Below, in pieces: positions 1 through 10,659 of a DNA stretch of 64,000 nucleotides. The notes beneath the pieces are model-generated. The model searched no databases. It was not told the DNA's origin and saw only the letters and a list, made by a program, of their open reading frames with translations. The DNA comes from Aselliscus stoliczkanus (Eukaryota > Chordata > Mammalia > Chiroptera > Hipposideridae), in NCBI GenBank assembly GCA_033961575.1, contig CM066732.1:110052687-110116686 (forward strand), read 5' to 3'. Every line of letters starts with the position of its first letter. Positions within the stretch are counted from its first letter, which is position 1. The position numbers were made by a program, and so were the translations under genes.

Positions 1-727
1 CAAGGATTTGAGGAAGGCATGTGACTAGGAGGAAGGGGCACTGGGAAGGCATTCCTGGCAGGGGAAGGAAGGAGAGCACAGAGATGGAAGTTTAGGGAGG
101 CATGCCTGGCCAGATCACTGTCCCCGTTTTATTTAGCTGGAAATGTAGGCCACTGCTTTCTAACCTCAGAGTGAAACTAAGTCCAAGTGGATGGCACCCA
201 GGGGAACTGCCGGGATGACCTGGGCAGTGGCCCCTGTCCAGCATCTCTGGTGGCACTTGAGCATGGCTTAGCTGACTGGCTCTACTAGCAGCTGCATCGG
301 CACCTTGGGTCCCGGGAGGATGAGGCTCAGCAGAGTTGTTCTTTATTAGAAAGAGAGCAAGCAAGAGCTGGAACCGGCCCAGGTGGGTGGGACAGGGACC
401 CAGCGAGAAGCAGATTCTGGGTCTCAAATTTAATCAACATTAATTCTGATGATAATTCTGCTATGTCCTTCTCACTTTGACTCTCAGGGTTTGCTTCATA
501 TACTTCAAGGCCCCTAACTAATCTAGCCCTTTGGGTGAGTATGCAATTTATGATAAATTTCAATGAGTTTAAAACAAATCCTATATAGCCATATACAATG
601 ATTTCATTTTTTTAAATTTATGTTTTATTTCTAAGGGGAGAGAATGGCAGAAAGAGTCCTAAGATCAGAGAACTGGAAAGAAGAGAAAGAAGGCTGAAGA
701 TGAGCAGGCAAGGGAAAGAAATATGTA
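1..727. other. Unannotated unique sequence
   Basis: I see no recognisable exon, repeat or RNA gene here. The open frames are short, overlap in different frames and show no protein family signature. Confidence 0.5.
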
Positions 728-850
728 CTATGCACTAGCTCTGAGCTAGGCACTTTACATACATTAATTGATGTTTATCCTCACAATAATCCTATAAGAA
801 TGGTGTTATTGATGAGAAATGGAGCTTTGAGAAGTTGAGAGTCTTGTCCA
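728..850 (-). repeat. MIR-type ancient SINE fragment
   Basis: The stretch resembles the reverse complement of the 3' part of MIR: a GCTAGGCACTTTACATACATTA-like start, then TCCTCACAATAATCCTAT and a degenerate GAGAAATGGAGC segment. It is diverged, as expected of an old mammalian SINE. Confidence 0.65.
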
Positions 851-1404
851 AACATTCATCTTCACCCCTTACACACACATATCTCCCCAAAAAAACCAAC
901 TAAAAGAATCAGGACTTGAATTCGGTTCTTCTGACAGGTCAAAGGATTTCCCATTGTTCCAATGTTGTGAACATTGAGTGAGATAATGGATGCAAAAGCT
1001 ACTGAAGGGTAGAGAATGTTATGATGATAATGCTAGGCTCTGGCAATTTATGTCCACTAAGAATGTGAATCTCCTTGGAGGTCAGCCAGTAGCCCAGCCT
1101 TACGTCAGATGATGGTCTGGAACCGAGCTGAACACAGCATGAAGGGCTGCATCAGAAGGGCACTGAGCGACTGATGGGGGCCATTCCCTTAGACAAAGAC
1201 ATTCCATTGAGATATTCTCTGAAGTTGTGGGCCAAATTTGTGTCTTTTTTTCCATTTAAAATATCTTTATTCCCAAGGTTGCTCCTGACTTTCCTCCATA
1301 TAATTTCCACATTTTTACTTTCCTTTCCAACACAATAAAGCATAATTCAAGTAACTGGGGAGACACAAAGAGAAGGTTGTCTATAAGACCTTGTTTATTT
1401 TCAC

Positions 1405-1411
<7 letters not shown>

Positions 1412-1445
<34 letters not shown>

Positions 1446-1492
1446 TCAATAGGTAGTTATATACCTACACACACACACACACACACACACAG
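1412..1492. repeat. Compound (TA)n/(CA)n microsatellite
   Basis: TATATATA runs into about 32 bases of pure CA repeat (about 1412-1443). After a short AT-rich spacer a second CA run follows (about 1469-1491). The alternating purine-pyrimidine tract is likely polymorphic. Confidence 0.95.
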
Positions 1493-1519
1493 ACTCACTC
1501 ATATATTTCAATAGGCTGA

Positions 1520-1895
1520 GAATGACCCTTGAGTCCTTTCTCCCCTCCACATCCAATCCTATTGGTTCTATCTCAGACCTGTTTCTCAGCTCTACTCCCC
1601 GCCCCCTCCCCCTTCTCATGCCACTGCTTTACTTAAGGGCTCATTATTTCTCACCTGCACTAGCACCCTAACTGGTCTTTTAGGTCAGTTCCCACCTCCT
1701 GTCGCTTGGGCCCCTCCCTTCACAATGTACCCTCCCCTCCCTTCATAATTACACAGTGAGCTGCTAGTATTACTGGAGGTGAAGGCAGCTTCCTAACCCT
1801 CCCCAGGAGCACATCACACAGGTGAGCTGACCAGCTGGGTGTAACAGCAGCCTACTGCTACCTTGAGCCCTAAAACAAATAAGGTACAGCAAAGT
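1520..1895 (+). repeat. L2 fragment, left part
   Basis: Pyrimidine-rich text with CTAACTGGTCTTTTAGGTCAG matches the L2 3' region. The matching continuation lies at about 2900-3110, so the two were one element before an LTR inserted. Confidence 0.6.
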
Positions 1896-1898
1896 AAG

Positions 1899-2787
1899 TG
1901 TTATGGGTGAAACTGTGTCTCCCTCCAAAAAAAAGGTATATTGGAGTGCTACACCCTGGCACTTGTAAGTGCAATCTTATTTGGAGATGTAACCAAGTTA
2001 AGATGAGGTCATTTGGGTGCGCCTGAATCCACTATGACTGATGTACTTATAAGAAAAGGAGAAGAGGGCCGGCCAAGTGGCGCTTTGGTTAAGAGCTGGC
2101 TTGGGATGACAGCGGCCCCGGTTCGGATCCCACATACAAGGGACAGTGACACTGTCCTCTACAGCTAAGATGGTGAACAACAGCTCCACCTGAAGCTGGG
2201 CTGCTGTGAGTCCCCAGGATGGCATAGCTGCAGCCCCTGCTGCAGTGGGCTGCCATAGGACACAGTGAGCAGCTGGCAGCCGGTGTGAGCTGCCAAGAGC
2301 TGCTGTGAGCGGCCATCCAGAGGCCGGCAACCGATCTGCGGAGAAGAGCGCAATGATGATACCAACATGAGCCAGTGAAGCAATGTCCTCCACAACTAGA
2401 CTGAAGAACAAAAGGACAGCAACTTGTCTGTTCCCCTTCCCCGGTTTCCCAATGCTGTTCCCCTCCCCCAATTCCCCAATAAAGTCCTAAAAGAAAAGAA
2501 AAGGAGAAGAGACAATGGACATACAAGGAGTAAGCCATGTGATGATGGAGGCAGACACTGGAGTGACATGTCTACAAACCAAGGAACACCAAGGATTGTT
2601 GGCAACATCAGAAGCCAAGAGAAAGGCATAGAACAGACTTTCTTCTAGAGACTTGAGTGAGAGCATGGCCCTACTGATACCCTGATTTCGGATTCCAGCC
2701 TCCAGAATTGTGAGAGAATAAGTTTTTGTTGTTTTCCGCCACCCAGTTTTTTGTAATTTGTTATGGTAGCCCTAGGAAACTAATAAA
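1899..2787 (+). mobile_element. MST/MLT1-type MaLR solo LTR, split by a SINE
   Basis: It starts TGTTATGGGTGAAACTGTG. It then keeps the family landmarks in order: TATTTGGAGATGTAACC, GATGAGGTCATTTGGGTG, CTTATAAGAAAAGGAGAAGAG, CCAGCCTCCAGAATTGTGAG and GCCACCCAGTTTTTTG, ending CCCTAGGAAACTAATA. No internal retroviral sequence follows, so it is a solo LTR. A SINE (2067-2495) sits inside it, and it interrupts an L2. No clean 5-bp target duplication is visible. Confidence 0.88.
2067..2495 (+). mobile_element. Long tRNA-derived SINE (type B)
   Basis: The head GGGCCGGCCAAGTGGCGC has A and B box-like motifs (B box GGTTCGGATCC). The body has CTACAGCTAAGATGGTGAAC and CCACAACTAGACTGAAGAAC. The tail CCCCAATAAAGTCC ends in A-rich sequence. 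It is flanked by the 16-bp direct repeat aagaaaaggagaagag (upstream copy ending at 2066; downstream 2496-2511), the signature of L1-type retrotransposition. It lies inside the LTR. Confidence 0.95.
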
Positions 2788-2899
2788 GTATCTAAAGAAA
2801 GTGGGGAGAGTTGGCCATCAAGAAAGAAGCCTTCAAATCGAAACTCTTCAAGTTTGCCTAGTTTCATACCTACTCCCAAAAGAAACCAGTGGCCTCTAG

Positions 2900-3110
2900 A
2901 ATGATGGTTCTAAAGAACAAACTTGATTGTCATTCCCCTGTTGTTGTTGTTTTTAACCCCTCCATTTTCTACAGAACAAAGTCCACATCCCTAGCATGCC
3001 AGGCATCCAGTGTGGCCCAACCTACCTTTCTAGGCTAATCACCATCCTTCCCCCTCCTCTCCAATTTTCTCCTTGCACGCTAACCGTTAGCCATCACAGT
3101 GCAGTGGAAT
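2900..3110 (+). repeat. L2 fragment, right part
   Basis: TGATTGTCATTCCCCTG, then ACAAAGTCCACATCCCTAGC and TGGCCCAACCTACCTTTCTAG follow the order of the L2 3' region. It continues the fragment at 1520-1895 across the inserted LTR. Confidence 0.7.
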
Positions 3111-3800
3111 CCAGTGACAAATTCTCATGACAGACAACAGGCGTGGTGCTGGCAACCATGAGAGCGGGCCTGGGCGTCCAATGTACTGAGCAAGCCCTTG
3201 ACATTCTTTCTCAAAGACCTAAGTCCAGGCAATGCAGAAGCAGGCAGAAGGATCCCGTAGCTTTGGGCACAGACATCACAGTGATTTACCTTGTCAGAAG
3301 CATAATTTGGTAGGTATGTCAGTTGGTGGTATATGCAATATTCTATGTCCTCTCTGAATTCACTTTGCACCTTCATCAGTCAATAAATCATTGAGTTATC
3401 TACAATGTGCTTAATCCTATTCTAGGTGCAGAAACACAGAAGTGTGTATGAGGCATGTCAAGTTCGCTAAGCAAATTAGTTCGGTCTAGCTGGTGGAAAG
3501 GACTCACATGCAATGCTCTCATGACACAAAGCAGCAGAGGCTAAGGCTGAATTTAAAAACTGGAAGAGTCCAGAGAAGGGAAGCAACCTGTGTGGATTGG
3601 AACAATCAGGGAAGGGTCCATGGAGGGATGGGAACGTAGGCTGAGCCTGGCAGAGGCAGAAGATTTAGCTGGCCGACAAGAGGAGGACGAGGACTTTTCA
3701 GGGACAACACCAATGGAGGCACAGGAGCGAAAGGAGCAGTCACCACCACTGCTGGGGAAGCCTATTATTTAAAACACCATTCTTGATTTGTATATTCACA
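3110..3800. other. Unique sequence with weak L2/MIR-like patch
   Basis: At about 3380-3470 there is faint similarity to the common TATTGAGC...GGTGCAGAAACAC motif of old L2-related repeats. The rest is unrecognised and no credible exon is seen. Confidence 0.4.
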
Positions 3801-3803
3801 AAA

Positions 3804-3982
3804 GGGGCCTCCAGACCAGCAACATCACCAATACCCAGAAACTTATTAGAAACGCAAAATCTTGGCCCCCACCCCAGACCTATTGAGTGACATGCTCTGG
3901 GGTTGGTGGTGGGACCCAGCAACCTGTTTTCACAAATTCTCCAGGTGATTCTGATACAGGCTACAGTTTTTGAGAGCCACTG
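3804..3982 (-). mobile_element. MER5-like hAT (Charlie) element
   Basis: Reading the minus strand it starts CAGTGGCTCTCAAAAACTG and continues through a CACCTGGAGAATTTG-like segment and a GGGTCCCACCACC tract. These are the landmarks of short non-autonomous MER5 elements. It is diverged and inactive. Confidence 0.75.
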
Positions 3983-4084
3983 CCCTAGGGAGAAGACATG
4001 TTATATAAGTAAGCTTATAATCTCTACTCCTACAGGAGAAATTTTTAAATCATCTCTAATTAGAATTCATTTCATTTAGTTCTT

Positions 4085-4163
4085 TGATATAACTTAAATG
4101 GAGTTATATATGTATATATATGATATACGTATATCATATATATCATATAAATGATATAAGTTA
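4085..4163. repeat. AT-rich inverted repeat with perfect 30-bp palindrome
   Basis: Positions 4114-4143 are a perfect palindrome centred on the ACGT between 4128 and 4129. Flanking sequence (AACTTA... on the left, ...TAAGTT on the right) extends the symmetry imperfectly on both sides. It could extrude as a cruciform. Confidence 0.9.
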
Positions 4164-4299
4164 ACCGGAGGTCCAGCAACATGTCTCAAGCACTAAAGCG
4201 GGGACACCGTGTGTGCACACGTAATTATGTGTGTGCGCACATGGACCAAATCAGTTGTCTGATTGCCAGGAAGTAACTGTTAATATACATCTGAAAAAG

Positions 4300-5089
4300 A
4301 GCTAGAAAAATTAATTATTTAAGGCAGCAACACAGGTCTGATGTCACAGTCCTATGGGACAAGAAATTCTATATACTGAAGATAAAGCAAGTGATTTAAC
4401 TGTGGTTACCTAGGACCCAGAAATAATAATGGGAGCGTAAATACAACTACTGCTCTTGTCACCCCATCATCTTTCTGTGATCATTTGGTGGCGAGGTCTC
4501 ATATTTCCACACACCAGATAAGATCTGCACACTCTTTGTGCTTCAAGTTTCTGTATCGGAGGACCTCTGACAATTCCTACTTTCACCATTACCACCAAAT
4601 GAATGTGGGGTTTATTTTGATTGGTGTTGGGTCTGCAGCTCCTCACTAAGTAAACTAAGGCTCCACGTCTGGCCAACGCATTCAAGAGAAAAGTGGAAAG
4701 AATCAAAGTGAATTGTAGGGAGAGAAGCAGGGGAAGTTCCCTGGAAGTCTAAAAGTAGGAACCAAGGATGGTATTTTTGGCTTGGGACTTTCTGTACCAC
4801 ATGAAATTATGAGAATGACTTAATTGTTCCTGTGCATTCGAAACCCGAGAGAGACCATAATGGCTGGGTTACACCCAGACGGACTGGAGCAGGAGTTAGA
4901 CAGGGTGGCCTCCTGCCAACTAAACCTGCTCAACAAACATGTGTGACTGCGTCGTTCATATTTTCAGGGCTGGGCAAGTCCGATGACGGCCGGCTTGGCT
5001 TTTCTCTCACCATCTCCCCAGAGTATACAGGGTGGTATGTGACAGAGGGCTCCCATGTCAGGGGTAACCAGAGGGGCAGGGTAGGCTCC
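4300..5089. other. Unannotated unique sequence
   Basis: No family-level similarity recognised. The 106-codon open frame at 4832-5152 overlaps an MIR-like tail and has no domain signature, so it is treated as chance. Confidence 0.4.
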
Positions 5090-5265
5090 GGAAAGCCTGG
5101 GTTCTTGTCCTTTCTCTATCTAGTGGCTGTGTGCACTCAGGCAGCAATTTAAACTTCTCTCTGTATTGGAGTTACCTCGTCTACTGAATGACAAAGGCAA
5201 CTGCGTGCCTTGACTGTTTCATAGAATGGTGAGAACAAAATGAGGAAATCAATATAAAGGGTGTC
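5090..5265 (+). repeat. MIR fragment
   Basis: The order CTGGGTTCTTGTCC, TGGCTGTGTGCACTCAGGCAG, AACTTCTCTCTGTATTGGAG, ATAGAATGGTGAGAAC follows MIR from its tRNA-related part to its core. Confidence 0.7.
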
Positions 5266-5548
5266 TTTTGGAAAGTTAAGATTGTTCTGCGATTGAGAGT
5301 TATTCTTTGACTCTCTTATTTTCACCCAGTAGCTTTTGCATCCCCCTTTCCAATATCTTATGACGGATACTTACTGGGTTTCCTGCCCGGCAGGAGATGG
5401 CAGTCATAATGGCCAATGACACCTTGTCACCTGGCCACAGGAAAAGACCTCTGATTCAAGGACCCCCATCATATTTTCATTCCCAGGAATTTATAATAGA
5501 GAGGCTTAGAGACCGAGTTGTAGGTAGTTTAGTCTCATTATACTATCC

Positions 5549-5769
5549 CAGTGGTTCTCATGAAGGGAGAGTGGGTGGGTATTTTACTCCCCAGCAGGCA
5601 TTTGGCAATGTCTAGATTCATTTTTGGTTTTCACACTGAAGAGGGGGCACTATTGGCATCTAGTGGGTAGAAACAAGGGACACTACTAAACATCCTCCAA
5701 TGCATTGGGTGGCTCCTCACCATGAAGAATTACCTGGCTCAAATGTCATATGAAGGATGAGAATCCCTG
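5549..5769 (+). mobile_element. MER20-like hAT element
   Basis: It starts CAGTGGTTCTCA. It then shows CCCAGCAGGCATTTGGCAATGTCT, TTTTTGGTTTTCACACTGAAGAG, GGCATCTAGTGGGTAGAAAC, GGGACACTACTAAACATCCT and a terminal inverted AGAATCCCTG. All of this follows the MER20 consensus closely as I remember it. MER20 copies are known as enhancer sources in some mammalian tissues; activity here is unknown. Confidence 0.9.
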
Positions 5770-6180
5770 CACTAGAAAGAAGAGGTTGCCAAGCAAATGC
5801 CTGCAGAGTCAGGCAGATAATAAAGACTCAGGCAGTGCAGAAGCTAAGCTGCCTAGAGGGGGAGTGTATGAAGAAGGGGGCAACCACGGCACAGCTTCAG
5901 CCAATTACCATAGGGGAACAGACTCAGGGTGGCCACGTCTGATATCTCTAGAGAAGTACAAATCTGGACTTAAATGTGAAATCTGCTATTTAAATGCTGG
6001 CTCAATTTCTTTTTAATGTATGAGACCAATAAATATATCTCTAGGCCTCATGGAGCCTAGGGGTCACTAGTTTGCAACCTCTGATCTGGAGAGAAGATCC
6101 CAAGTCTACTTGAACTTCTGAAGCTATCTAGCTCCTCCCTCCACTGTCTTGAGGATGTTACATGCACCTCCAAAGTTCAT

Positions 6181-6181
<1 letters not shown>

Positions 6182-6225
<44 letters not shown>

Positions 6226-6252
6226 CTCCTCCTCCTCCTCCTCCTCCTCCTC
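6182..6252. repeat. (TC)n then (TCC)n microsatellite
   Basis: About 40 bases of pure CT repeat pass directly into about 30 bases of TCC repeats. It is a polypurine/polypyrimidine mirror tract able to form H-DNA. Confidence 0.97.
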
Positions 6253-6404
6253 CCCCCTCCCTCCCCACCCCACCTGTCTCACCTCCAGCAGTTAATTTAA
6301 TACATCTTTGACCCTGTGTGCCATCTCTACCCAAATAAGAATTTGAATCTGTTGGGGTTGGAAGGGACCTTAGAATAAGTCTAGTCCTGACTTCCCAAGA
6401 AAAA

Positions 6405-6560
6405 TATCTGACAAGTTACTTAACCTCGCTGTGCCTCAGTTTCCTCATTTGTAAAATGTAGGTGATAACTAATACTTCATTAGGCTGTTAGGAGGATTGA
6501 ATGAGTTTACATTATCACCTTAACCTCCTTGAATCCTCTGTCTTTGGAAATAATGCTCCA
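6405..6560 (+). repeat. MIR fragment
   Basis: ACAAGTTACTTAACCTCGCT, CTCAGTTTCCTCATTTGTAA and GGAGGATTGAATGAG are well-preserved MIR core motifs in order. Confidence 0.88.
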
Positions 6561-7870
6561 ATGCTACTGCTGCTACTAATAAAAATAATAAAGCCAGCAG
6601 ATTTAGATCAAGAGTAATGTTAATATTTGTTTGAGCTTAGTATAAAAACTCACACAGGGTGGAATTTGAACATTAAATCAGACTTTCCCAGGACAAATAA
6701 GCCGTGTCTCATTGGTCACTTAGACACATTTTTGGAACACTTTGCAGACGCCAAAGAATATTTTGTGTGTTGATGCATGGTGGGCCAACAAGTGCTAGGG
6801 TGATTTGCTTATGATGATTCTTAGAAGGGGCATAAACAGCAGGAGAGAGAGTGAGCAAGGAGAGAGCAGCTGTCAAATTGTCAAACCTCCACTAGAAAAA
6901 AACAACAAAAAAATGGATACAGTATAAAAAATTCTTGGGCCAGAGTGCAGCAATCTCTCACCATCTTAAGAATTCAGTGAATTCAGGTTTATGGCAAATC
7001 TAACCTGTCACAAGGGCTGTGGCATTCTTTCCTGCAGCCAAGTCATTCTGGCCTTATTTCTTGCCAGAGCTCCTTGACCCTCATAAAAATCCTTGACAGT
7101 GGAGTGGATGCCATTTTTCCCTCTGCTTTGAAAAGCTTCCTTGATGGCACCCAGTACAAAGAGAATAGGGTCTGCTCTCCAGACTGGAGGCCAAAATGCT
7201 AATTAACTTATACCCAAGTCTGCCAAAAAAATTTGTGTGCAGTACTCTCTCTTCCCAGCGGTATTATAGAGAGAAGAGAAAGAAAGAAGCGGAAACGGAA
7301 ATTAATAAAATCCAGAAAGAATTCTGATATAAGACCGAATGACCGCATATGCCTTCAGGTGTCCATCCTACTTTATTTCTGATCACTTTTTGCCATATAA
7401 ATTGCTCTTTCAACAATAAAATTCATTTAATCACATGTGGATTGGATACTGGTTTTCTCGCTTTCCATAGCAGACTTCACAGAGAATTTATGTGAAGTCT
7501 TCTGGGTTCAGGAGTAATTCCTTTTATTATTTCTATGAAACCACAGTGCTAGGTAAGGAAGGTATCAAACATAGTAAATAATGCATACTAAAAAATTGAA
7601 ACTATACTAAGGAAATAAATCTGAATTCAGTCCAAGTAACTGTAAAAGTGATATTATTAAGATATCACTCATAAATGCTAATAACTAGCTTCCCATGGCT
7701 TTATCAACAGCAGAGCCAAAAAAAAAAAATAACCACAGTAACCCAAGAGTATTCTAAAGCACTGAGTTGTACTCTTGCTAGAAGTGGTTTCCTTCGTAGG
7801 CAGAGAAGATGGTACATCTGATATTTGCAATTTGGAAATGCCAAAAAGGGTCATTGTATTTTCCTGTGTT
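6561..7870. other. Unannotated unique sequence
   Basis: AT-rich intergenic or intronic text. I see no repeat landmarks or exon-like structure. Confidence 0.4.
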
Positions 7871-7871
7871 G

Positions 7872-7928
7872 CTCCATCCATCCATCCATCGATGCATCCA
7901 TCCATCCGTCCATCCATCCATCCATCCG
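7872..7928. repeat. (ATCC)n microsatellite
   Basis: About fourteen ATCC units with three single-base interruptions (for example CGATGCATCC and CCGTCC). An open frame translating as repeated MDGW on the minus strand is only this repeat. Confidence 0.95.
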
Positions 7929-8030
7929 ATAAATAACTACTGAGTGTCTATTACATGCCAGGCACTTTGCTATAAGCTGGGAGACAGAGATGAACAAGAC
8001 AGGTGCTTTGCTTGCCCTCTCAGAGCTACA
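7929..8030 (+). repeat. L2-related fragment
   Basis: TGTCTATTACATGCCAGGCAC, TAAGCTGGGAGACAGAG, GAACAAGACAGG and CTCAGAGCTACAGTCC follow a common old mammalian LINE2-related repeat. Confidence 0.6.
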
Positions 8031-9721
8031 GTCCAATGAGGCAATGAGACAGGCTAAAAAGCAATTCCAACAGTTTAATAAGAGTCATGCAGTTCTTTTT
8101 ATTTCTTTTTTTTTTTTTCTGGTCAAGATGGTGGAATAGGCAAATGCTGTGCTTACCTTCTCTCATGATCACATCTAAAGTTACAACTAAACTACAAAAC
8201 AACCATCACTGAGAATTGCCTGAAGTCTTGTTGAACTGAACCCTACAACTAAGGACATACAGAAGAAGCCACCTTGAGACTGGTAGGAAAGGCAGAGATG
8301 CAGAAGTAGCTGGTCCCATACCCACATGTGACCATTACAAATCAGGGCTGCAGATGTATCCAGGGGAGGAGTGAGGGGTCCCAGCACTGCATCAGGTTCC
8401 CCAACCCAGGGTTCCAGTGCCAAGGAAGGAAGTCCCCATAATTTTTGGTTGTGAAGACCAGCAGAGATTGTGGCTGAGTGAGCCAGCGGTAGGCTGCACT
8501 CCCAAGCGCTACTCTAAAAGGCCTGTGCATGGACTTACTCGCTGATGGACTTACTGACTCTGAGCTCCAGCACTGGAGCAGCAGCCCAAAAGGTGAAAGG
8601 GACAGAAGGGGAGGAACTGTGAGGGCTGAAAGGGCAGCTTACTCCTGGGTGGAGGAGCTAGTGGAAGCCATTGTTTCCTTGTTGATCCTGCTCCCTCCCT
8701 GAGTGCAGATGCAGGCAAACACCACATCTGAGTCTCCATCTACCTAACTAACACTGTTCATTTGCCCCGCCCTGGTGATTCTGACACCATACTCTACTCA
8801 ACTTTTGGGCATACCCAAGCCACTTCCAGTGGCTTTTTCCTACCATCTGCCTTGGCTGATGCTGCAGACTTTCCTAAAGTCTGTCAAAGGTTCACAAAAC
8901 CCAAACAGCATCTGGCTTCAGCATGTCCCATACCTCTGGCTGAGCAGTCCTAAGCCTGGCACCAGCGACAGAGGGCCTTGGTTTGTAGCTTGGTCTCTCA
9001 AGGCCCTCAAGGACAGAGATCATCTCTGGACTGCTTTATGGCTCATGCCAGGTAGCCCCGGGCAGGGCACAGGCTACACTGAACTTGTCCTGCAGTGGGT
9101 GCCTTCCCAGGTGGCCCTGGGACTGGCATGCCCAGTGGCCAGCTTTGAACTGAGCAGGAGCATCATGCAGGTGCCTCCAAAAACAACACACCCAAAGGGA
9201 AGATTGGACAGGCACCAGAGCCCTGCTAAAGTGAGTACTACTCTACAGGGGCAGCCCCTCCACAATAGCTCTTCCACTGTAGTCATGGCCAGTCCTCACA
9301 ACCATCAGCCTGAGGGGCAATCCCTTTCATTTACATGTAACCAGCAGCAAAGATTCAACGACAAGTGGAGAGCACACACAACCCACCCAAGGGACACACC
9401 GGGAGTACCCAGCTCTAGTGAACAGGGAGACTGCGTCACTGAGCCCCACAGCACACCTGCTACATAAGGCCACTCTACTAAGACTGGGAGACATAGCAGC
9501 CCTCCCTACTATATAGAAACAAACAGAAGGAGGGAGCCAAAATGGGGGTACTTATATACAATGGAACATTACTCAGCCATTAGAAAGAATGAAATCTTGC
9601 CATCTGTAACAACACGGATGGACCTAGAGGGTATTGTGCTGAATGTAGTAAGTCAGGCAGCAAAACACAAATGTCATACAATTTCACTTATAAGTGGAAT
9701 CTAAAGAATAAAGTAAACCAA

Positions 9722-9873
9722 GGGCCAGCCGAGTGGCTCAGTTGGTTAAGAGTTTGCTCAAGAGTGCGAGTTGAGCTCTGAGCAACAGCAGTTCGATGCC
9801 CAGCCCGAGATGAGCAGCCACTGAGCTGCCAACAGGTGGCAGGATGGCTCAGCTAAAAAAAAAAAAAAAAAAA
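9722..9873 (+). mobile_element. tRNA-derived SINE, about 150 bp (type D)
   Basis: The head GGGCCAGCCGAGTGGCTCAG precedes GAGCAACAGCAGTTCGATGC (B box GTTCGATGCC), then CAACAGGTGGCAGGATGGC and an A tail. Flanks aagaataaagtaaacca and aagaataaaataaaaca are its target duplication. It lies within the L1 3' region. The same type occurs at 51403. Confidence 0.93.
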
Positions 9874-10429
9874 AGAATAAAATAAAACAAATGAAACAAA
9901 AACAAATTCATAGATACAGAGAACATTTTAATGGTTGCCAGATGGGAGGGGGGGTTGGGGATAGGTGAAAAAGGGGAAGGGATTAAGAAGTACAAATTGG
10001 TTGTTATACAGTAGTCATGGACATGTAGGGTATAGTATAAGGAATATAGTGAATAATATTGTAATAACTATGTATGGTGTCAGATGAGTATTAAATCTGT
10101 CAGGGTGATAGATGGGAGGGGAGATTGGGGGCAGGGTGGAAAAAGAAGAGATTAAGAATCTCAAATTAATTAAGAATACAAATTGGAAGTTACAAAATAG
10201 CCAATGGGATGTAAAATAAGGCATAGGGAATATAATAAAAAATATGCTAATAACTATGTATAGTGAGTGCCAGGTAGGTAATTGACTAATCAGGGGGATC
10301 ACTTCTTAAATTATGTAAATGTCTAACCACTATGCTGTACACCTGATGTAATGTACAACATAGAGAATATAGTCAATGATATTGTGATAGTGTGGTACAG
10401 CGTCAGATGGTTGCTGGACTTACCACTTC

Positions 10430-10540
10430 TTTTTTTTTTTTTTTTTGAGGGCAGTGTCACTGGCCCTCATATGTGGGACCAAACCGAGGCAGCTGGTTTC
10501 CCAAGCCAGCGCTTAACCACCGCGCCACTCGGCCGGCCCC
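10430..10540 (-). mobile_element. Short tRNA-derived SINE (type A)
   Basis: A T-run is followed by GAGGGCAGTGTCACTGGCCC and ends GCCACTCGGCCGGCCC, the reverse complement of the short type. Flanking CACTTCTT repeats are consistent with a short target duplication. It lies in the L1 3' UTR. Confidence 0.93.
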
Positions 10541-10659
10541 GTGATCACTTCTTTAGGTACATAAACTATGGTGTACACCTGAAACTAACATAATATTGTA
10601 CATTAGCTATATTTTAATAAAAATCTTTAAAAAAAAAAAAAGAGTCATGTAGGTAGGAC

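Larger units (their letters stand above)
8119..10640 (+). mobile_element. Internally deleted LINE-1 (5' UTR joined to 3' end)
   Basis: The left part opens with GGTCAAGATGGTGGAATAGG, the usual start of an L1 5' UTR, and runs as 5' UTR to about 9545, ending at GGGAGCCAAAATGGGG, just where ORF1 should begin. The next bases, TACAATGGAACATTACTCAG, belong to the L1 3' region. ORF1 and ORF2 are missing. The 3' part ends in TTTTAATAAAAATC and an A tail. Outer flanks match: aagagtcatgcag at 8080-8092 and aagagtcatgtag at 10640-10652, so it probably moved as one deleted unit. Two SINEs (9722-9873 and 10430-10540) inserted later. The 230-codon frame at 8775-9467 lies in the 5' UTR and is not treated as a gene. 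Confidence 0.85.

Noticed and set aside
2067..2495. Frames of about 150 codons on the minus strand, similar to those at 28750-29229 and 61544-61945
   Set aside because: They recur wherever the long SINE occurs. They are SINE text, not a gene family.
7872..7928. Regular repeats, considered as a CRISPR-like array
   Set aside because: It is a 4-bp microsatellite. No spacer structure exists anywhere in the window, and the genome is mammalian.
8775..9467. 230-codon open frame on the plus strand
   Set aside because: It lies wholly in the L1 5' UTR, starts at no sensible place and has no domain. L1 5' UTRs often hold chance frames.
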